Counted from the first letter of the stretch, positions 1 through 9,391 are shown. The stretch is 64,000 nucleotides of DNA from Streptomyces sp. ISL-10 (GCF_018614575.1 NZ_JAGGOJ010000003.1:558001-622000); one strand, 5' to 3'. Numbers and translations are program-made. The notes: generated by a model not told the origin, from the sequence alone.

Positions 1-1
1 G

Positions 2-1384
2 CGGACGGCCGACGGCGGGCTGCTGACCGTGGACGGGGCGAGCCGCGGCAATCTGTTCACCGGGGGCGCCGACCAGGTCGCCCTGGTCCTGTCCGTCGCG
101 GCCCGCCGGGCGCGCGCCAACCGCTCGCGGGCCGGCTACTTCGCGTACTTCTCCGATCCGGCGAACGCCGTCCGCACCGCCGTGTCGTTCGTCGCCGAGG
201 TCGCCCGCGAGATCGGCCAGTCGACGCGTGCACGCCTGCGAGGCGACGAGCCGAGGGTCGGCCGCGGCGGCCTCTACCCGTTCATCCGCGCGTTCGCCAC
301 CGTCGTCGAACGTGATGTGGTGGTCGCCGCGGTGATGGGGGACCTGCTCGCCGGCCGGACCGCCGTCTACGCCGATCTGGTCGCCTACGACGAGGTCGCC
401 CACCACTCCGGACCGCACAGCATGGACGCCCAGGCGGTGCTGGAGCGGCTGGACCGCTCGCTCGCGCTGATCGCCAAGGTCGCCGAGCACGCGCCCCGCG
501 ACTACCGGATCGTGCTCCTGTCCGACCACGGCCAGAGTCCGGGGAGCACCTTCGAGGACGCGTACGGGCTGACCCTGCGCGATCTGGTGCGCGCCGGCTG
601 CGGGCTGCCGGTGCCGCGCCGTGCCGAGCGTTCCAAGAGCGGGGCGGAGGCCCGCGACGCGGCCCGTGACGCGCTGCGCACCGCACTGCACCGGGACGTC
701 GAGGAGGACGGAGAGCTGGAGCAGCCCGCGACGGGCTCCGACCCGATCGTGCTGGCGTCGGGCAATCTGGCCCTGATCTCGTTCCCCGACGTGCCCCACC
801 GGGTGGGCCGGGAGGAGATCGAACGCCGCCATCCCGCGCTGCTGTCGACCCTCGCGAACCATCCGGGCATCGGGTTCCTGCTGGTGCACAGCGAGGAGCA
901 GGGGTCGGTGGTGCTCACGCGGGGCGGCGTCGCCGTGCCGCTCGCCGATCTGAAGGACGGCGACGGCGGGCCGCTCGCCGCGTTCGGCCCCGGCGCGGTG
1001 GACGCCGTGCGGCGCACCGACGCGTTTCCGCATGTCGCGGACATCATGGTGAACTCGATGTACGACCCGAGGACCGGCGTGGTGCACGCCTTCGAGGAGC
1101 AGATCGGTTCGCACGGCGGGCTCGGCGGGGAGCAGTCGGAGGCGTTCCTGCTGTCGCCGCTGGAGCTGTCGCCGCCGGTGCCGCCCGGGGGCGAACTGGT
1201 GGGGGCGGAGCAGGTGCACCGGGTGCTCAGGCGCTGGCTGCGGGAGTGCGAGGGGCCGCAGGTCCCGATCGGGCCGAGCTCCTTCGCCCGGCGGGAGAAC
1301 GTGCGGGAGTTCTCCCGGCGGGACCGTCAAGCGGAAGAAGAGATTCCAGTTGATGAGGGTTCCCTGCCGGACGACACCATGTGA
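2..1384 (+). CDS. Alkaline-phosphatase-fold (type I phosphodiesterase-like) protein, 5' partial
   Basis: The frame is open to the left edge, so the true start and any N-terminal membrane part lie outside the window. About 460 residues are visible. The metal-site motifs YADLVAYDEVAHHSGP and LLSDHGQSPGS are those of the alkaline phosphatase/nucleotide pyrophosphatase superfamily, and GSHGGLGG near the C-terminus is the last metal-binding histidine region. Streptomyces proteins of this type usually have N-terminal membrane segments (some are named phage-holin family proteins) followed by this phosphodiesterase domain. The substrate is not evident. The charged tail ends just before the alcohol dehydrogenase gene, with no shared operon signal. 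Confidence 0.8.
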   Translation, partial: RTADGGLLTVDGASRGNLFTGGADQVALVLSVAARRARANRSRAGYFAYFSDPANAVRTAVSFVAEVAREIGQSTRARLRGDEPRVGRGGLYPFIRAFATVVERDVVVAAVMGDLLAGRTAVYADLVAYDEVAHHSGPHSMDAQAVLERLDRSLALIAKVAEHAPRDYRIVLLSDHGQSPGSTFEDAYGLTLRDLVRAGCGLPVPRRAERSKSGAEARDAARDALRTALHRDVEEDGELEQPATGSDPIVLASGNLALISFPDVPHRVGREEIERRHPALLSTLANHPGIGFLLVHSEEQGSVVLTRGGVAVPLADLKDGDGGPLAAFGPGAVDAVRRTDAFPHVADIMVNSMYDPRTGVVHAFEEQIGSHGGLGGEQSEAFLLSPLELSPPVPPGGELVGAEQVHRVLRRWLRECEGPQVPIGPSSFARRENVREFSRRDRQAEEEIPVDEGSLPDDTM

Positions 1385-1550
1385 CCTGCTCCCGGCCTCC
1401 GTCGCCCGGTACGGCGCCATCGGCCTCGCCGCGGGTTCGGGTTGCGCGGCCGTCCACCAGGGAGTGCTCTTCCTCTTCGCGGGCGTGCTGGTGTACGCCT
1501 GGACGTCGGCCCGGAAGATCAGCGTGGCCTGTCGAGGAGAGCGGTGACAC

Positions 1551-2597
1551 ATGCGTGCGGTGGTGTTCGACGAGTTCGGCAAGCGGCCCGGGATACGGGA
1601 GGTGCCCGACCCCGTCCCGGCGCGTGACGGCGTCGTCGTCAGGGTCGAGGCGACCGGACTGTGCCGCAGCGACTGGCACGGCTGGATGGGCCACGACGCC
1701 GGCATCGCCCTGCCGCACGTCCCCGGCCACGAACTGTCCGGAGTGATCGCCGCCGTAGGCCCCGATGTAATGGGCTGGTCGCCCGGCGACCGGGTCACCG
1801 TCCCGTTCATCTGCGCGTGCGGCCGCTGCGCCGCCTGCGCCCGGGGCGCCCAACAGGTCTGCGAACACCAGGAACAGCCCGGCTTCACCCACTGGGGCTC
1901 CTTCGCCGAGTACGTCCCCGTGCACCACGCCGACGCCAACCTGGTGGCTCTGCCCGACGGCATGCCGTACGCCACGGCCGCGAGTCTCGGCTGCCGGTTC
2001 GCGACCGCGTTCCGGGCGGTCGTCGGCCAGGGCCGGGTGCGGCCGGGGGAGTGGGTGGCCGTGCACGGCTGTGGTGGCGTCGGCCTCTCCGCGGTGATGA
2101 TCGCCGCCGCGTGCGGGGCCCGCGTCCTTGCCGTCGATGTGCCGCCGGGCGCGCTGGAGATGGCCCGCAGGCTCGGGGCCGAGGCGGGCATGGACGCCTC
2201 CGCGCTGCCCGCCGGCGGCGTCCCCGTGGCCGTCCAGGCGGCCACGGGCGGCGGCGCCCATCTCTCGATCGACGCACTCGGCGCGTCCGTCACCTGCGAG
2301 AACTCCGTCCGCAGCCTGCGCAGCCAGGGCCGCCACGTCCAGGTCGGCCTGCTTCCCTCGGGAGCGCATGTCCCCATGGACCGCGTTGTCGCCCTGGAGC
2401 TGGAGATCCTCGGCAGCCACGGCATGGCTGCCCACGACTACCCGGCGATGATGGCGATGGTCGCCTCCGGTGCGTTGCGCCCGGAACTGCTCGTGACGGC
2501 GGAGATCACCCTCGACGCCGTGCCCGACGCGCTCATGGCACTGGACACCGCGCCCGGCACGGGCGTCACGGTGATCACCCCGCACGCCGGGGCCTGA
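1551..2597 (+). CDS. Zinc-dependent alcohol dehydrogenase family protein
   Basis: A 348-residue medium-chain dehydrogenase that would oxidise an alcohol (or reduce an aldehyde or ketone) with NAD(P). The catalytic zinc ligands are Cys38 in GLCRSDWHG and the GHE motif at 59-61. Structural-zinc cysteines occur in [17 protein letters not shown] at about 90-107. The Rossmann motif GCGGVGLS is near 172. The ATG has an AGGAG-like site about 10 bp upstream. Length matches the family. The substrate cannot be told from sequence; the resemblance to broad-specificity (BAD- or TDH-like) actinobacterial enzymes is general. Confidence 0.93.
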   Translation: MRAVVFDEFGKRPGIREVPDPVPARDGVVVRVEATGLCRSDWHGWMGHDAGIALPHVPGHELSGVIAAVGPDVMGWSPGDRVTVPFICACGRCAACARGAQQVCEHQEQPGFTHWGSFAEYVPVHHADANLVALPDGMPYATAASLGCRFATAFRAVVGQGRVRPGEWVAVHGCGGVGLSAVMIAAACGARVLAVDVPPGALEMARRLGAEAGMDASALPAGGVPVAVQAATGGGAHLSIDALGASVTCENSVRSLRSQGRHVQVGLLPSGAHVPMDRVVALELEILGSHGMAAHDYPAMMAMVASGALRPELLVTAEITLDAVPDALMALDTAPGTGVTVITPHAGA

Positions 2598-2728
2598 CGC
2601 GCATGACCTGCGAGGTAATCGACCGCCCGCAGGACCGCACGGCAGTCTGGGGCCACCGGAGCCCGGGCGGCGCACTCCGTCCGGACCCCGGGCCCCGTCC
2701 GTACGACCCCGATGGAGGCTGATCCCTC

Positions 2729-3148
2729 ATGTCCCAGGCCCTGCTCGCCGGCATCTCCCGTACCACCGAGCCCCGGACGATGTTGCGCCGCTTCCTCGCC
2801 CTGGACGCCGCCGTCACCGGGGCCAACGGGCTCGCGTACGCCGCCGCGTCCGGGCCGACCGGCCGCTTCCTCGGGGTCGACGACGTGCTCCTGCTCGGCG
2901 TGGGGGTCTTCCTCGCCGTGCTGGGCGGAGCCATCGGTGTGCTCGCCGCCCGGCCCCACCCGCCCGTGCCGCTGGTCAAGGCCGTCATCGCCGCCAACAT
3001 CGTCTGGCCCCCGCTCAGCCTCGCTGCACTCGCGCTCTGGCTGGAACCCACACCGGCCGGCGCGGTGTGGACCGTCCTGCAGGCCGTTACCGTGGCGGGC
3101 TTCGCCGCCCTGCAGTGGTCGGCGCTGAAGGCGACGGCTAGGGCGTGA
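2729..3148 (+). CDS. Small integral membrane protein, unknown function
   Basis: This 139-residue protein has about four hydrophobic segments (roughly 27-45, 50-72, 82-103 and 108-130). It has no signal peptide cleavage site and no catalytic motif that I recognise. The start is an ATG with GGAGG 10 bp upstream. Its stop overlaps the 3' end of the convergent MmyB-like regulator by 11 bp, so the two genes share a very compact tail-to-tail junction. MmyB-like regulators often control adjacent genes, but here the target is more likely elsewhere because the pair converges. Confidence 0.75.
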   Translation: MSQALLAGISRTTEPRTMLRRFLALDAAVTGANGLAYAAASGPTGRFLGVDDVLLLGVGVFLAVLGGAIGVLAARPHPPVPLVKAVIAANIVWPPLSLAALALWLEPTPAGAVWTVLQAVTVAGFAALQWSALKATARA

Positions 3149-3947
3149 GCGACCGCAGGTACGTGGCCGTCGCCGGGTCGGCCGGGAGGAACGTCTCGAT
3201 GGCCAGCTCCGCGACGGTCACGTCCATCGGGGTGTTGAACGTCGAGATGGAGGAGATGAACGACAGCACCCGCCCCTCGTGTTCGATCCGCAGCGGGAGC
3301 GCGACATACGGACAGGGCTCCGGATCCTCCCGGTCGTCCGGGCCGTCGTCCGCCTCCGGCAGGGGGTAGGCGGCGACCTCGTCGTACAGATCGCGCACCG
3401 CCTGCCGGCGGGCGAGCGCCATGTCGCGCTCCATCTGCGCCAGCAGATGACCGCGCCACCGGCGCAGATTGCGGATGCGCGGGGCGAGCCCTTCGGGGTG
3501 CAGCGTGATCCGCATGCTGTTCAGCGGGGGCGAGAGCAGGTGCTCCGGCAGGCCGTCGAGCAGCATCGCGATGCCGCGGTTCGCCGCCACGACGGTGTAC
3601 GAGCCGTCGACGACGAGCGCCGGATACGGCTCGTACCCCCGCAGCAGCCGTTCGATGCCCTCGCGGAGCGCGCCCATGGAGGGGTCGTCGACGGGTGTCT
3701 CCGTGTACCGCGGGGCGTAACCGGCTGCGAGCAGCAGCGCGTTGCGCTCACGCACGGGGACGTCGAGATGGTCGGCGAGCCTGAGGATCATCTCCTCGCT
3801 GGGCCGCGCGCGTCCCGTCTCGACGAAGCTGATGTGGCGGGCCGAGGACCCCGCACGCAGGGCCAGTTCCAGCTGGCTGATCCGGCGCTGCTCGCGCCAG
3901 CCCCGCAGCAGCGGCCCTGCACCCGTACCGGGGACGACAGTTGTCAT
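3138..3947 (-). CDS. XRE-family regulator with MmyB-like ligand-binding domain
   Basis: 269 residues. An N-terminal helix-turn-helix (about 10-65, with RISQLELALRAGSSARHISFVETGRARPS) is followed by the PAS-like MmyB/MltR domain (about 100-265), which in known members binds a small hydrophobic molecule such as a fatty acid. Typical MmyB features are PALVVDGSYTVVAANRG and the conserved C-terminal FISSISTFNTPMDVTVAELAIE. It probably acts as a cytoplasmic transcription factor. The ATG lies next to an upstream gap shared with the SsgA-like gene's 3' end. The target genes are not known. Confidence 0.9.
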   Translation of the reverse strand: MTTVVPGTGAGPLLRGWREQRRISQLELALRAGSSARHISFVETGRARPSEEMILRLADHLDVPVRERNALLLAAGYAPRYTETPVDDPSMGALREGIERLLRGYEPYPALVVDGSYTVVAANRGIAMLLDGLPEHLLSPPLNSMRITLHPEGLAPRIRNLRRWRGHLLAQMERDMALARRQAVRDLYDEVAAYPLPEADDGPDDREDPEPCPYVALPLRIEHEGRVLSFISSISTFNTPMDVTVAELAIETFLPADPATATYLRSLTP

Positions 3948-3981
3948 ACCCCGACCGTATTACGGTGTCCCGGCGGTCGTT

Positions 3982-4401
3982 TCAGCCCCTCGCCTCCCCG
4001 AGCAGCGCGGCGAGCGCCCGCTCGATGTCCATGGCGGCGCTCTCGGCGGCGGCGGGTACGGCCGCGTACGCGTGGACGAGGAAGCGGCGCAGTGTCGCGG
4101 TGTCGAACTGGAGCAGCGCCACGCCCTCCGGCGAGCGCAGCTCGACCATGGTCTGGACGCGTCCGCAGGGCCAGATGTGGACGTCGCCGTCACCGGATGG
4201 GGCGCGCAGCCCGGCATCGAGCAGGCTGCGGGCGAAGGTCCAGGTGACACCCGTGTCGTTGAGGCAGGCCTCCGGGGGGAAGACCAGACGGACGGCGAGC
4301 GGGTCGGTGTCGCGGTACCGCAGAATCACCGGCACGGCCAGGGAGTGGGGCGCGTCGCTGATGAGACGGGCCACGACGGATTGCTCGATGGAGGGTGACA
4401 T
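3982..4401 (-). CDS. SsgA-like protein (SALP), sporulation/cell division regulator
   Basis: A 139-residue SsgA/SsgB-family protein, a family restricted to morphologically complex actinobacteria. Members help position or remodel septa and cell wall during sporulation. Family hallmarks are visible: PVILRYRDTDPLAVRLVF, TWTFARSLLDAGLRAPSGDGDVHIWPC and a C-terminal helix. I chose the ATG at 4401 because a GAGGAG site lies 6 bp upstream, and because a longer in-frame reading would add low-complexity sequence absent from the family. It is not SsgB itself, judging from the divergent N-terminus. Which SALP subgroup (SsgA, C-G) it belongs to needs an alignment. Confidence 0.92.
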   Translation of the reverse strand: MSPSIEQSVVARLISDAPHSLAVPVILRYRDTDPLAVRLVFPPEACLNDTGVTWTFARSLLDAGLRAPSGDGDVHIWPCGRVQTMVELRSPEGVALLQFDTATLRRFLVHAYAAVPAAAESAAMDIERALAALLGEARG

Positions 4402-4864
4402 CGCTCGCTCCTCTTGCTGCTGCGCGGTTCTGCTCCTTCTGCATGGGACGGCGTCACGGCAGGGCTCGCCCGTACGCGAGCTACACCAGTGGCGCGTGTG
4501 ACCTGCATCACCCACCTTCGAACTCCGGAGGCCGGATGGCCAGACCTTTGCGGCATTGCATTTCGGCATAAAAGGGACGCCTGCCCGGTGGGGTCCGCGA
4601 ATTCCGCGCTTCGGGTCCGTTCGTCCGCCTTTCGGGCGGCGACCCGGTGGCCGAAAAAGCGCCCCGAGCCACGAAAGGGCCCGGGGCGGAGAGGAAGGGG
4701 AGCCCCGGCCGGACGGGGGTTTCCGGCCGAGGCGGTCAGGAGGGCGGGCTTCGGGGCGCTGTCGCGCCCGCCCCGCGCATAGATGAACGATAAACCACCG
4801 TTCGGTGTTCCTGCCGTCGGCAGCGATCTTCTGTGATGCCTGTTACTCGCCGTAAGGCTCTTCC
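4402..4864. other. Intergenic region, SsgA-like promoter side and PLC 3' side
   Basis: No credible gene. The right half holds the terminator of the phospholipase C gene. The left half, upstream of the SsgA-like gene on the minus strand, should hold its promoter, but I see no convincing consensus hexamers. Confidence 0.6.
4653..4689 (-). terminator. Rho-independent terminator of the phospholipase C gene
   Basis: Read on the minus strand, a G+C-rich stem (arms 4661-4670 and 4678-4687, one mismatch) is followed by CGCTTTTTC, a short T run. It lies about 180 bp beyond the stop of the phospholipase C gene and points in the right direction. Confidence 0.7.
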
Positions 4865-5923
4865 CTACTGGGCGGCTCCCCGGGGTGTCACCGTCGCCAG
4901 CACCGACGGCAGCGGATACCAGTCGGCGGACACCACGCTCGCGTGCCGCCCCGCCAGCAGGGCGATGCGGTCCCGAGCCTGCGCCTCGGTCGGGTTCGTG
5001 CCGTCGATCGCGGGCGCGACCTGGTGCGCGGCGGTCATGACGACGAGGTAGCGGTTGCGGTCGTACCAGGAGGTGTCGATCGATCCACCGGCGTACGCGC
5101 TCGCGTCACCGTCGAACACGACGAACCACGGCCGGATCGAGGCATCCGCGTACCGGCCGCGCGGGTCGCCGGCGGCCGCCTTGTGCACCGCCGGGAACGC
5201 ACCGGCCTCGCCGAGACGCCCCGCGGCCTTCAGATCGCGCAGGTGCTGGGCGTACTCGCGGTCGGTCAGGAGCGTGTCGGCGGGATTGCCCACCTCGACC
5301 GTGCCCGGGATGAGCTCGACGACGAACCGGCCGGCCATCTCCGAACGGGCCGGCCAGCCGTTCGCCCGCACGGCCGCGTCGAGGTCCTGCTGTCCGCCGG
5401 CCAGGTCCGCCGGACGGAACAGCGCATCGCCGAGCTTCGCGGTCAGCAGCGCGTCCAGCTCGTCGGGGCCACGGCCACTGATATTCCGGAAGCCGTCCTT
5501 GAGCTCGATCTTCACGAGCACCGGACGGTGCCCGGGGTGGGCGTCGTGCCAGGCCCGCATGTCGGCCAGGCAGCCGCCGAGGTCCCGGTTCCTGGGCTTC
5601 GAGCGCAGCTCACCGGCGTTAGCGGCGCCCACGCAGTTGTTGTTGTTCCCCAGCGGATTGCTGTGCGAGACCCGCCAGGACCTGCCGAAGGCGTTGGTCC
5701 AGACGTCGATCTCCAGCATTCCGGCGCCGGAGTCGAGCGCGTCGGCGAAGTACGGGTACTTCGCCTGCTCGTAGGCATTGTGCACGCCGACCCAGGTCGT
5801 CGCGGAGTAGGGCAGCTGCCCCGGGTCCGCGACCGGTGCGGCCGCCTCGGCCGGAGCGAGTGCGGCGGCGAGCAGGCCGGCCGCGACGAACGTCGTCGCG
5901 ACCGTGCGCAGGAACGTCCCCAT
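4865..5923 (-). CDS. Secreted Ca2+-dependent phosphoinositide-specific phospholipase C-like protein
   Basis: A 352-residue exported protein. A Sec signal peptide (MGTFLRTVATTFVAAGLLAA... ending AEAAA at about 30) precedes a PI-PLC-type TIM barrel. The two catalytic histidines are likely in WVGVHNAYEQ and WRVSHSNPL, with the acidic metal site in LEIDVWTN. The family hydrolyses phosphatidylinositol-type lipids or related phosphodiesters outside the cell. I start at the ATG at 5923 because it opens directly on the signal peptide. An in-frame TTG at 5953 would add ten polar residues and lacks a better ribosome site. It is monocistronic with its own terminator. Confidence 0.88.
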   Translation of the reverse strand: MGTFLRTVATTFVAAGLLAAALAPAEAAAPVADPGQLPYSATTWVGVHNAYEQAKYPYFADALDSGAGMLEIDVWTNAFGRSWRVSHSNPLGNNNNCVGAANAGELRSKPRNRDLGGCLADMRAWHDAHPGHRPVLVKIELKDGFRNISGRGPDELDALLTAKLGDALFRPADLAGGQQDLDAAVRANGWPARSEMAGRFVVELIPGTVEVGNPADTLLTDREYAQHLRDLKAAGRLGEAGAFPAVHKAAAGDPRGRYADASIRPWFVVFDGDASAYAGGSIDTSWYDRNRYLVVMTAAHQVAPAIDGTNPTEAQARDRIALLAGRHASVVSADWYPLPSVLATVTPRGAAQ

Positions 5924-6682
5924 GGGGCCCCTGTCCTTGTGTCGAGTGGTCAAGTCGACGGAACACTAGGGGAGTTGGACGAACGGTGGGGAGACGCTAC
6001 CCGGCCGTTGCGGGGCACGCCGCGAGGACGTGTCCCACCGGGTTCCCCGGCCCGTTCGCCGTGGCGGGCGCGTGGGCTGCGAGCGCCTCCGGCCGAGTCG
6101 ACCTGACGGGCGCTCCAGGTGCGGCATGATCCGGCCCCGCCGGGCACCCTCAGCCCCGCTGGGGGGGGCGCCCCGTGGCTTCAAGGAGGACCTCCACCCA
6201 CGTCCGCCGGCCGTAGGGGGAGTTCGAGGCGCGGGGCTTGGGGCCGAGCCCCGACGGGCGACTCCGGCTCCCGGACCAACCTCAGCTCCGCTGGGGACCT
6301 CCACCCACGTCCGCCCGCCGTAGGGGGAGTTCGAGGCGCGGGGCTTGGGGCCGAGCCCCGACGAGGGGCTCCGGCTCCCGGACCAACCTCAGCTCCGCTG
6401 GGGGCGCCACCCACGTCCGCCGGCCGTAGCGGGAGTTCGTGGCGTGGGGTTCGCGGCCCGGCGTTCGGGGTGGAGCCCCGACGGGGGGCGTGGGCTCCGG
6501 CCTCGTCGCCGCCGAGGCACCGGGTCCAGGGGCGGCCACGGGTGCGGCGCGTGCCGGCGCCCCGGGCCCCGGGAGGCTGGCCCCGGCCCCGGGAGGCGGA
6601 CCCCGGGACCCGGCAGGCTGGCCCCGGGCCCTGGGACGCGCGAACGGGTGCGGGGGGCCGGGCCGCGAGGCACCATGGCCGC
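5924..6682. other. Long intergenic region rich in repeats
   Basis: 759 bp without a recognisable gene. It contains the promoter side of the phospholipase C gene (left), a 107-bp tandem repeat array (6191-6503) and a G+C-rich degenerate stretch (6504-6670) built from CCCCGGGAGGC-like words. The DNA ligase frame stays open through it, but codon use and composition change at 6683. Confidence 0.6.
6191..6503. repeat. Tandem repeat, about 107-bp unit, 2.9 copies
   Basis: Copies start at 6191, 6298 and about 6404. The first two are nearly identical and the third has diverged. Each unit holds CCACCCACGTCCGCC, AGGGGGAGTTCGAGG and a palindromic core GGGGCTTGGGGCCGAGCCCC that can fold into a hairpin. 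A related partial unit (CTCAGCCCCGCTGGGG) precedes the array. It resembles REP-type extragenic palindromes common in Streptomyces rather than coding DNA. Confidence 0.8.
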
Positions 6683-8224
6683 ATGCTTCTCGCCCGACTC
6701 GCCGAGGTGTCCCGAGAGGTCGCCGCCACGTCCGCCCGCTCCCGGAAGATCGCCGCGCTCGGGGAGCTCTTCACCGAGGCACGCCCGGAGGACGTCGCGC
6801 TCGTCATCTCGTACCTCGCCGGACGCGTTCCCCAGGGCCGCATCGGCATCGGCTGGAGCGTGCTCAAGGAACCCGTACCGCCGGCCGCCGAGCCCGGTCT
6901 GACCGTCACCGAGACGGACGCCGCCCTCACCGGACTCGCCGAGGTCTCGGGGCCCGGCGCCCAGGCCGGGCGTCGCGAACGGGTGCGCACCCTCATGGCC
7001 GCCGCCACCGCCGAGGAGCAGCACTTCCTGATCCGGCTGCTCACCGGAGAGGTACGACAGGGAGCGCTCGACGCCGTGGCGCTTGAGGCGGTCGCCAAGG
7101 CCGCCGGAGCCCCCGCCGCCGACGTGCGCCGGGCCGTGATGCTCGACGGCTCACTGCCACGGGTCGCCCGCGCGCTGCTCGCCGACGGCCCGGAGGCCCT
7201 CGCCCGTTTCCGGCTGAGCGTGGGCAGCCCGGTGCAGCCGATGCTCGCCCACACCGCGAAGTCCGTGACCGAGGCCGTCGCGGCGCTCGGCACCGGATGC
7301 GCCGTCGAGGAGAAACTCGACGGCATCCGGGTCCAGGTGCACCGCACGGGGGACGACGTCCGGGTCTACACCCGCTCCCTCGACGACATCACCGCCCGGC
7401 TGCCCGAAGTGGTGCACAGTGCCCGGGAGATGGCCGGGGACCGGTTCATCCTCGACGGCGAGGTCATCGCCCTCGGCCGGGACGGCCGCCCCCTGCCGTT
7501 CCAGGACGTTGCCTCGCGGGTCGGCTCCCGCCTCGACGTCGAAGCGGCACGCGCGGCCCTGCCGCTGTCGCCCGTCTACTTCGACGTGCTCGCCGCCGAC
7601 GGCGAACCCGTCCTCGACCTGCCCGGCCACGAGCGCCACGAACACCTGTCCAGGCTCGTGCCCGGGCCGATGCGGGTCCGCCGCCATGTCGTCCACGACC
7701 CCGCCTCCGAGGAGCAGATCGCGGCAGCGGAGGCGTTCTTCGCCGAGACGCTGCGCATCGGCCACGAGGGCGTCCTCGTCAAGGCACTCGATGCGCCGTA
7801 CGTCGCGGGTCGCCGCGGCCGCTCCTGGCTGAAGGTCAAGCCGGTGCACACGCTCGACCTCGTCGTTCTGGCGGCCGAATGGGGACACGGGCGGCGCACC
7901 GGGCTGCTGTCCAATCTCCACCTCGGTGCCCGCGCCGCGGACGGCGGCCTCGTCATGCTCGGCAAGACCTTCAAGGGCCTCACTGACGAGATGCTCCGCT
8001 GGCAGACCGCGCGACTGCGCGAACTCGCCGTAGACGACGACGGGTTCACCGTCCGCGTCCGTCCCGAACTCGTCGTCGAGGTGGCCTACGACGGGCTGCA
8101 GCGCTCCCCCCGCTACCCGGCCGGGGTCGCGCTGCGGTTCGCGCGTGTGCTGCGCCACCGGCCCGACAAGCCTTCGGAGCAGGCCGACACGATCGAACAG
8201 GTCCTCGCCACCGCCAGGCCGTGA
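6683..8224 (+). CDS. ATP-dependent DNA ligase
   Basis: 513 residues. The N-terminal DNA-binding region (about 1-190) is followed by the nucleotidyltransferase core with the AMP-accepting lysine at about 211 in VEEKLDGIRVQVHR, and motifs DGEVIAL, EGVLVKA and SWLKVKPV. A C-terminal OB fold begins near 400. It seals nicks using ATP and is additional to the essential NAD-dependent LigA of bacteria; a repair role is likely. I start at the ATG at 6683 (MLLARLAEVSREVAA) because upstream in-frame sequence is repeat-derived low-complexity DNA. Length matches Streptomyces LigB/Lig1-type enzymes of about 510 residues. Confidence 0.93.
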   Translation: MLLARLAEVSREVAATSARSRKIAALGELFTEARPEDVALVISYLAGRVPQGRIGIGWSVLKEPVPPAAEPGLTVTETDAALTGLAEVSGPGAQAGRRERVRTLMAAATAEEQHFLIRLLTGEVRQGALDAVALEAVAKAAGAPAADVRRAVMLDGSLPRVARALLADGPEALARFRLSVGSPVQPMLAHTAKSVTEAVAALGTGCAVEEKLDGIRVQVHRTGDDVRVYTRSLDDITARLPEVVHSAREMAGDRFILDGEVIALGRDGRPLPFQDVASRVGSRLDVEAARAALPLSPVYFDVLAADGEPVLDLPGHERHEHLSRLVPGPMRVRRHVVHDPASEEQIAAAEAFFAETLRIGHEGVLVKALDAPYVAGRRGRSWLKVKPVHTLDLVVLAAEWGHGRRTGLLSNLHLGARAADGGLVMLGKTFKGLTDEMLRWQTARLRELAVDDDGFTVRVRPELVVEVAYDGLQRSPRYPAGVALRFARVLRHRPDKPSEQADTIEQVLATARP

Positions 8225-8242
8225 CCGCGGCGCGGCGGGGTG

Positions 8243-8749
8243 TCAGCGCAGGCCCAGCACCTTGTCCGCGAACGCCGACAGATTCGCCGTCGTGCGCGCG
8301 ATCCGCTCATCGAGCGTGAGGCTTTCCTCATACCGCCCGTGCCGCAGCTTCGGCTGCTTCTTGCCGCGCACGTACAGCGAACAGGCGAGGTCCGCGCAGA
8401 GATACGTGCCCACGGTGTTGCCCTCGCGGCCCACGGCACCGGCCAGCGGCGCGGCGAACAGGGTCACCCCCGAGGATGCGTGCCCGGTGAGACACGCCTG
8501 GCACATGCTCGACTTCAGCGCGCTCGTCCGGCCGGTGGCGGGGATCCGCAGCGTGATGCCGACCGGCCGGTCCTCGCGCGGCAGCACCAGGTGTGCCTTC
8601 AGCGGCGCGCCCGGGTCGACCCAGCCGAGGAAGTCCAGGTCGTCCCAGGGAAGTTCATGGAAGTCCGCGGGCAGGCGCATACGCGACGCCTCGCCCTTCG
8701 TGCAGTTGACGAAGGAGGCGCGGATCTGTTTGTCGGTCAAAGGTTCCAC
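8243..8749 (-). CDS. FBP-domain protein (EF-G-binding, FusB-like zinc finger)
   Basis: 168 residues with the FBP C-terminal treble-clef zinc finger found in FusB-type proteins, which bind elongation factor G and can rescue stalled or fusidic-acid-bound ribosomes. Cysteine pairs in SSMCQACLTGH and TYLCADLACSLYVRG are the predicted zinc ligands. The N-terminal half (EPLTDKQIRASFVNCTKGEASRMRLP) matches actinobacterial members. The 3' end is only 18 bp from the convergent DNA ligase stop. Function in Streptomyces is inferred from the family; resistance has not been shown here. Confidence 0.85.
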   Translation of the reverse strand: MEPLTDKQIRASFVNCTKGEASRMRLPADFHELPWDDLDFLGWVDPGAPLKAHLVLPREDRPVGITLRIPATGRTSALKSSMCQACLTGHASSGVTLFAAPLAGAVGREGNTVGTYLCADLACSLYVRGKKQPKLRHGRYEESLTLDERIARTTANLSAFADKVLGLR

Positions 8750-8862
8750 TCGGTGGAACGTACACAGCGCGTCCCGGTGCAGGCATCCGATTTATCGGGC
8801 ATCGGATCTATGGTGTCCCCGTCTCCACGGTGCCTGCGTCCCCTCCCGGAAGGATCACGGTC

Positions 8863-9165
8863 ATGCCCACCGAGCCACTGTCGCAGAAGGAGATCGAGGA
8901 CCGCCTGCGGGAACTTCCCGGCTGGTCGCTCGACGACGGGCGCATCGCCCGCTCCTACCGCCTCGCCTCGCACTTCGCCGCGACCGCCATGGTCGTGCAC
9001 ATCGCGCAGATCCAGGAGGAGCTGAACCACCACTCCGTCCTCGCCCTCGGCTACAACACCCTCGCGCTGACCGTGCACTCCCACGACGTCAACGCCCTCA
9101 CCGAACGGGACTTCGCCCTCGCCGAGCGCGTCGAGGAGATCGCCCCGGGGCACGGCGCGAACTGA
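8863..9165 (+). CDS. 4a-hydroxytetrahydrobiopterin dehydratase (pterin-4a-carbinolamine dehydratase)
   Basis: 100 residues. It dehydrates 4a-hydroxytetrahydropterin formed by aromatic amino acid hydroxylases, or has a related pterin role in Moco or folate metabolism. The typical motif is seen in SHFAATAMVVHIAQIQEELNHHS followed by YNTLALTVHSHDVNALTERD. Start ATG at 8863 has GGAAGGA 8 bp upstream; an upstream in-frame start at 8830 has no such site. It is divergent from the FBP gene across about 110 bp. No hydroxylase gene lies next to it. Confidence 0.92.
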   Translation: MPTEPLSQKEIEDRLRELPGWSLDDGRIARSYRLASHFAATAMVVHIAQIQEELNHHSVLALGYNTLALTVHSHDVNALTERDFALAERVEEIAPGHGAN

Positions 9166-9319
9166 AGCCCCGGCATGCTCGGGGCGTGCTCGACCACGAC
9201 CCTGAAACAGCGGTCCACGACGCCACACGCGGCGGTGTGGCGCGCGCCGAGGCCGCCGCTGCCGCCGTCCGCGGTCTCCTCCAGCCGACCGCCCGCCACC
9301 CTGCCGGCGGGCGGCGCGG

Positions 9320-9391
9320 CCCTGGTGGCGGATCCGCTGTGTGGCGGCGGGGCGACCCTGGTGGCGGATCCGCTGTGTGGCGGCGGGGCGA
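9320..9391. repeat. 36-bp perfect tandem duplication
   Basis: Two identical 36-bp units (9320-9355, 9356-9391), each containing GGTGGCGGATCCGCTG and GTGGCGGCGGGGCGA; a third partial unit (CCGTGGCGGCGG) follows. It lies just 5' of the AraC relic. Confidence 0.9.

Noticed and set aside
1350..1547. 65-codon plus-strand frame with one hydrophobic stretch
   Set aside because: It overlaps the end of the preceding gene, has no ribosome site and no recognisable relatives, and fills a short spacer.
6119..6682. Upstream extension of the DNA ligase frame
   Set aside because: It is repeat and low-complexity DNA; ligase homology begins at the ATG at 6683.
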